The notes under the pieces are model-generated. The model made no database searches and was not told where the DNA came from. It was given only the letters and a program-made list of their open reading frames with translations. Source: Neodiprion pinetum (Eukaryota > Arthropoda > Insecta > Hymenoptera > Diprionidae). From it: DNA of 64,000 bases. The stretch is taken from positions 4,533,257 through 4,597,256 of the forward strand of contig NC_060232.1 of NCBI RefSeq assembly GCF_021155775.2. Direction: 5' to 3'. How positions within the stretch are numbered: the first letter of the stretch is position 1; every line of letters starts with the position of its first letter. The position numbers and the translations under genes are program-made. This document shows positions 61,509 to 64,000 of the stretch, in pieces.

Positions 61509-62759
61509 ATTTAATACGATGGAATTAAAGGCACTAGAAAATTCATTATTTTGTTCAAAGTGTAACTTTTTATCGTATGCAATAAATATTCAATTGTAGT
61601 ATGTGTAGCATAGGAATCTCTTTCGTACTCGATCTGAAAGTTTATGACTAATAAAATACACACTTATAACTACATTTCATTTTAAACATAGATGAATAGC
61701 CCAGAATATACGAAAGCAATAAAGCATAAATCTAACGCTTTTAATAAAATTTAAAACAAACATGCAACCGTTTGAAGATAAGCACAGAGCACCTATTTTA
61801 TTCGACCTGTATACATTGGACCGGTTCCAGATGTAGTCTAAGGAAACTTTATTTTTAAACCATGGGATAAGAGAAGGTGAGTTCGAAATGTCAGAACAGC
61901 AGGCTTTAAATTAAAAGATTGTACTAGTCTTGCAGCCATTTGCAATTTGAGTAAAGACTGGAGACACGTGTTGAATATTAATATTAGTCTAATTTTGAGA
62001 GTTGATCTTGATAATTGTATTTATATTCAATACTAGGTCATGCAGGGGTAAGTTCGTATAATTCTGTTCATAAATGAAAACTTGAATGAAAATAACAATC
62101 GCATAATCAGAGACGGGATTAATTACTTTGTGGTTAAAATATTTCAATGTGAATGCCGACTCATTAAATGTCAAATCCAATATTTAAGTGCACCACGAGT
62201 CACATTTTATATAAATTTAGTTTTTCACAAGGTATCAAGCAAAGCTGTGTTAATCTCTCTCTATATCGGCTAAATCCTAGAGAAGCGATAATAAGAAAAT
62301 GTTAACATCACATTCAATGAATTTCTTTGTTTCATTTCACTAGATCTGGAATCTTTAAGAATATTGGTATACTTTACAGTGTGCTGACAATTTGAGCGGA
62401 CTATAAAGAATAACAAATAATATGCAGCTTTCTCAGTTTGATATTGTCAAACACTTCTACAACAGGATTTTACTCCGTAACATAAAGAGTAATTATAATT
62501 TGATTACTCTACCTATAAAATCGCCGCAAAACATAACGCGGATTACGAATTATTCAATCCCTAGTTTCACGTAACGGAGTCTCAAATATTAGAGAATTTT
62601 TTTCAGAAAAGCTGGATTTCACCAGTACTGTGTAAAGCAATCGATATACTTATGTGACTAAACTAATAATGAATAATAAAGGCACTGGACTTGCATACAC
62701 ATCAGATGACAGTGAATGATGAACAGAGTCAACGAGTCAGTGCAGAATTAACCGGCAGA
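61509..62759. other. Non-coding stretch between orphan exon and secreted-protein gene
   Basis: AT-rich, without splice-supported coding blocks on either strand. It should hold the promoter of the plus-strand gene at 62760 and may be intron of the minus-strand gene. Confidence 0.5.
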
Positions 62760-64000
62760 ATGAACGGACTCAAACACGTGTGTATGCTGATTTTGAGCAT
62801 AAACGTGTCGACAACTATGTCTCGTAAGTCTGTGAGAAAAGATTAATTTTATGCTAATGAAAGGTTCTCGAATTGTTTGAAAGATTTTTGAAACAATCAT
62901 CTTTCTTTTTCACTCAGTTGAATACCTGGCGTACAGAGTTTTCTTGTTGAATGCAAATATAATGTATGTATATTTAAAGGAACAATGCCAATAAGCACTA
63001 TTTATAATTTTCATTGTTATGACTAGTGATTTTGCAGTAATGCAGAAAGCAAACAAATTATTAGTGCATTATAACTAATACTTCACGAGAGAATGACCTT
63101 GAATTTAAGTTGTGCGCTGTAATCTTTTCTAGTCAGTATGCTGAAGATATTTTGCCACAACATTTTTGCAGTTTTGAACCCGATTCGGAAGTGCATTAGC
63201 AGAACTTTACTCGCTACTGTTATTGTAATATTCAAAAATTCTGTCACACTTTATTTGAAACTTTCTGAATGTATGGATAAAAAACTGTTTGTGAAAAATA
63301 CAGATGTAGCAAAAGGCATTTGCGTAACTAATGTAGAACGGTTTGATATTTTTTTGTGTACCTCTAAAATATTGTATGATTATTCAGTAAAAATGAAACC
63401 TGTAGCAACGGGTGTAATGGCGCAGTTAATAAACACGGCCATAATTGCTTAACTAGGCTTAATTGAGTCTACTTGATATTAATTGATGAGAATAAAACGA
63501 ATATTGTGAATGAAGATGTAATAATAAATAATTATACAACGATAACATTACTTAAATCTGTTAAGTAATAACAAGCGTTAAGATTTCGTCAAGCGATAGA
63601 TAGGCTAGATAAAATGCTGTTAAGTAATTAATGGATATTTACTAGTAGTGGGTCTCAAGTGTACCAAAGAGACATCTTTCCAACTATTTGAATACCTAAT
63701 ACTTTACTTAGGTAATAATACTTCGGTCAGGTACTGAAGTATGCGATAGTACATAATCTAAAAGTGGCTTTTGTTTGCAGAATACGTAGATGATTCAGAT
63801 TACGAGGACTATGGTGTGTACGATGAATTTTTATCGAATGATATCAGACCTATGCAACAACCTAAAAAACAAGTAGATACTACCCAAGATGATTTTTACA
63901 TAATAAATGATTATGAGGAGGCAATATCTAAAAATGATGTAAATAAAAATTATATACATGCTGCGAACGAGGAAATAGCTTTGGATCTAGAGAAAGACGA
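62760..64000 (+). CDS. Acidic secreted protein, first two exons (partial, unrecognised)
   Basis: Exon 1 (62760-62823) encodes a start followed by a hydrophobic stretch typical of a signal peptide (VCMLILSINVSTTMS) and ends in phase 1 at TCTC|gtaagt. Exon 2 starts at 63781 after tttgcag in the matching phase and stays open to the window end, encoding a strongly acidic, Tyr/Asp-rich segment (YVDDSDYEDYGVYDEF, then DDFYIINDYEEAI). Clustered acidic Tyr residues of this kind are possible tyrosine-sulfation sites. No domain is visible in the roughly 95 residues available, so I assign no function. The gene continues beyond the right edge and may be nested in the minus-strand gene whose last exon is at 61294-61503. 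Confidence 0.65.

Noticed and set aside
63138..63452. 104-codon plus-strand open frame between the two exons of the secreted protein
   Set aside because: It lies in the intron; the exon junction at 62823/63781 fits in phase without it, and it has no domain.

Overview
This window is nuclear DNA of an insect. The genes are eukaryotic, with short introns (often 50-150 nt) and GT-AG junctions. The gene set is insect-like: a natalisin/tachykinin receptor of the TkR86C type, a Mox/buttonless homeobox gene and an ADAM17 (TACE) orthologue. AT content is high and spacers are rich in poly-A/T tracts and microsatellites. I lean towards Hymenoptera, but that is inference; no marker here fixes the order. 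No bacterial, viral or CRISPR content was seen.

Layout. 1-2469 is intron of a receptor gene on the minus strand (first coding exon 2470-2764), followed by about 8 kb of spacer. From 10.8 to 34.6 kb the window is gene-dense: mRpL32 (-), a small uncertain membrane-protein ORF (+), peroxiredoxin-4 (+), CAF-1 p105/CHAF1B (-), CDC5L (+), CHORD protein/CHORDC1 (-), ADAM17 (+), a short SKA3-like protein (+) and an M1 aminopeptidase N (-). From 34.6 to 46.4 kb there is a sparse, repeat-rich region holding one developmental gene, the Mox/buttonless homeobox gene (+). From 47.1 to 57.4 kb the density rises again: NIFK (-), SNX19 (+), DSS1/SEM1 (-) and pyruvate dehydrogenase E1 alpha (+). The last 6.5 kb hold a possible long 3' UTR, one orphan terminal exon (-) and the first two exons of an acidic secreted protein (+) that runs off the right edge.

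I rebuilt the spliced genes by hand from reading frame, junction phase and family similarity. The closed models are mRpL32, Prx4 (247 aa), CHAF1B (534 aa), CDC5L (784 aa), CHORDC1 (345 aa), ADAM17 (739 aa), SKA3-like (157 aa), aminopeptidase N (958 aa), Mox/btn (290 aa), NIFK (428 aa), SNX19 (831 aa) and DSS1 (77 aa). PDHA lacks a secure first exon.

The genes do not form one pathway. Most are housekeeping genes arranged as alternating head-to-head and tail-to-tail pairs. CHAF1B and CDC5L share a 449-bp spacer carrying a perfect E2F palindrome. The most unusual observations are two GC-AG introns, an aminopeptidase whose GAMEN motif reads NAMEN, a Prx4 altered at both motifs linked to peroxide sensitivity, a very short SKA3-like protein, two copies of a foldback repeat inside introns of the homeobox gene, a separate large inverted repeat, and a 62-nt poly-A run just before the homeobox start codon. 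I found no clear previously undescribed multi-gene system.
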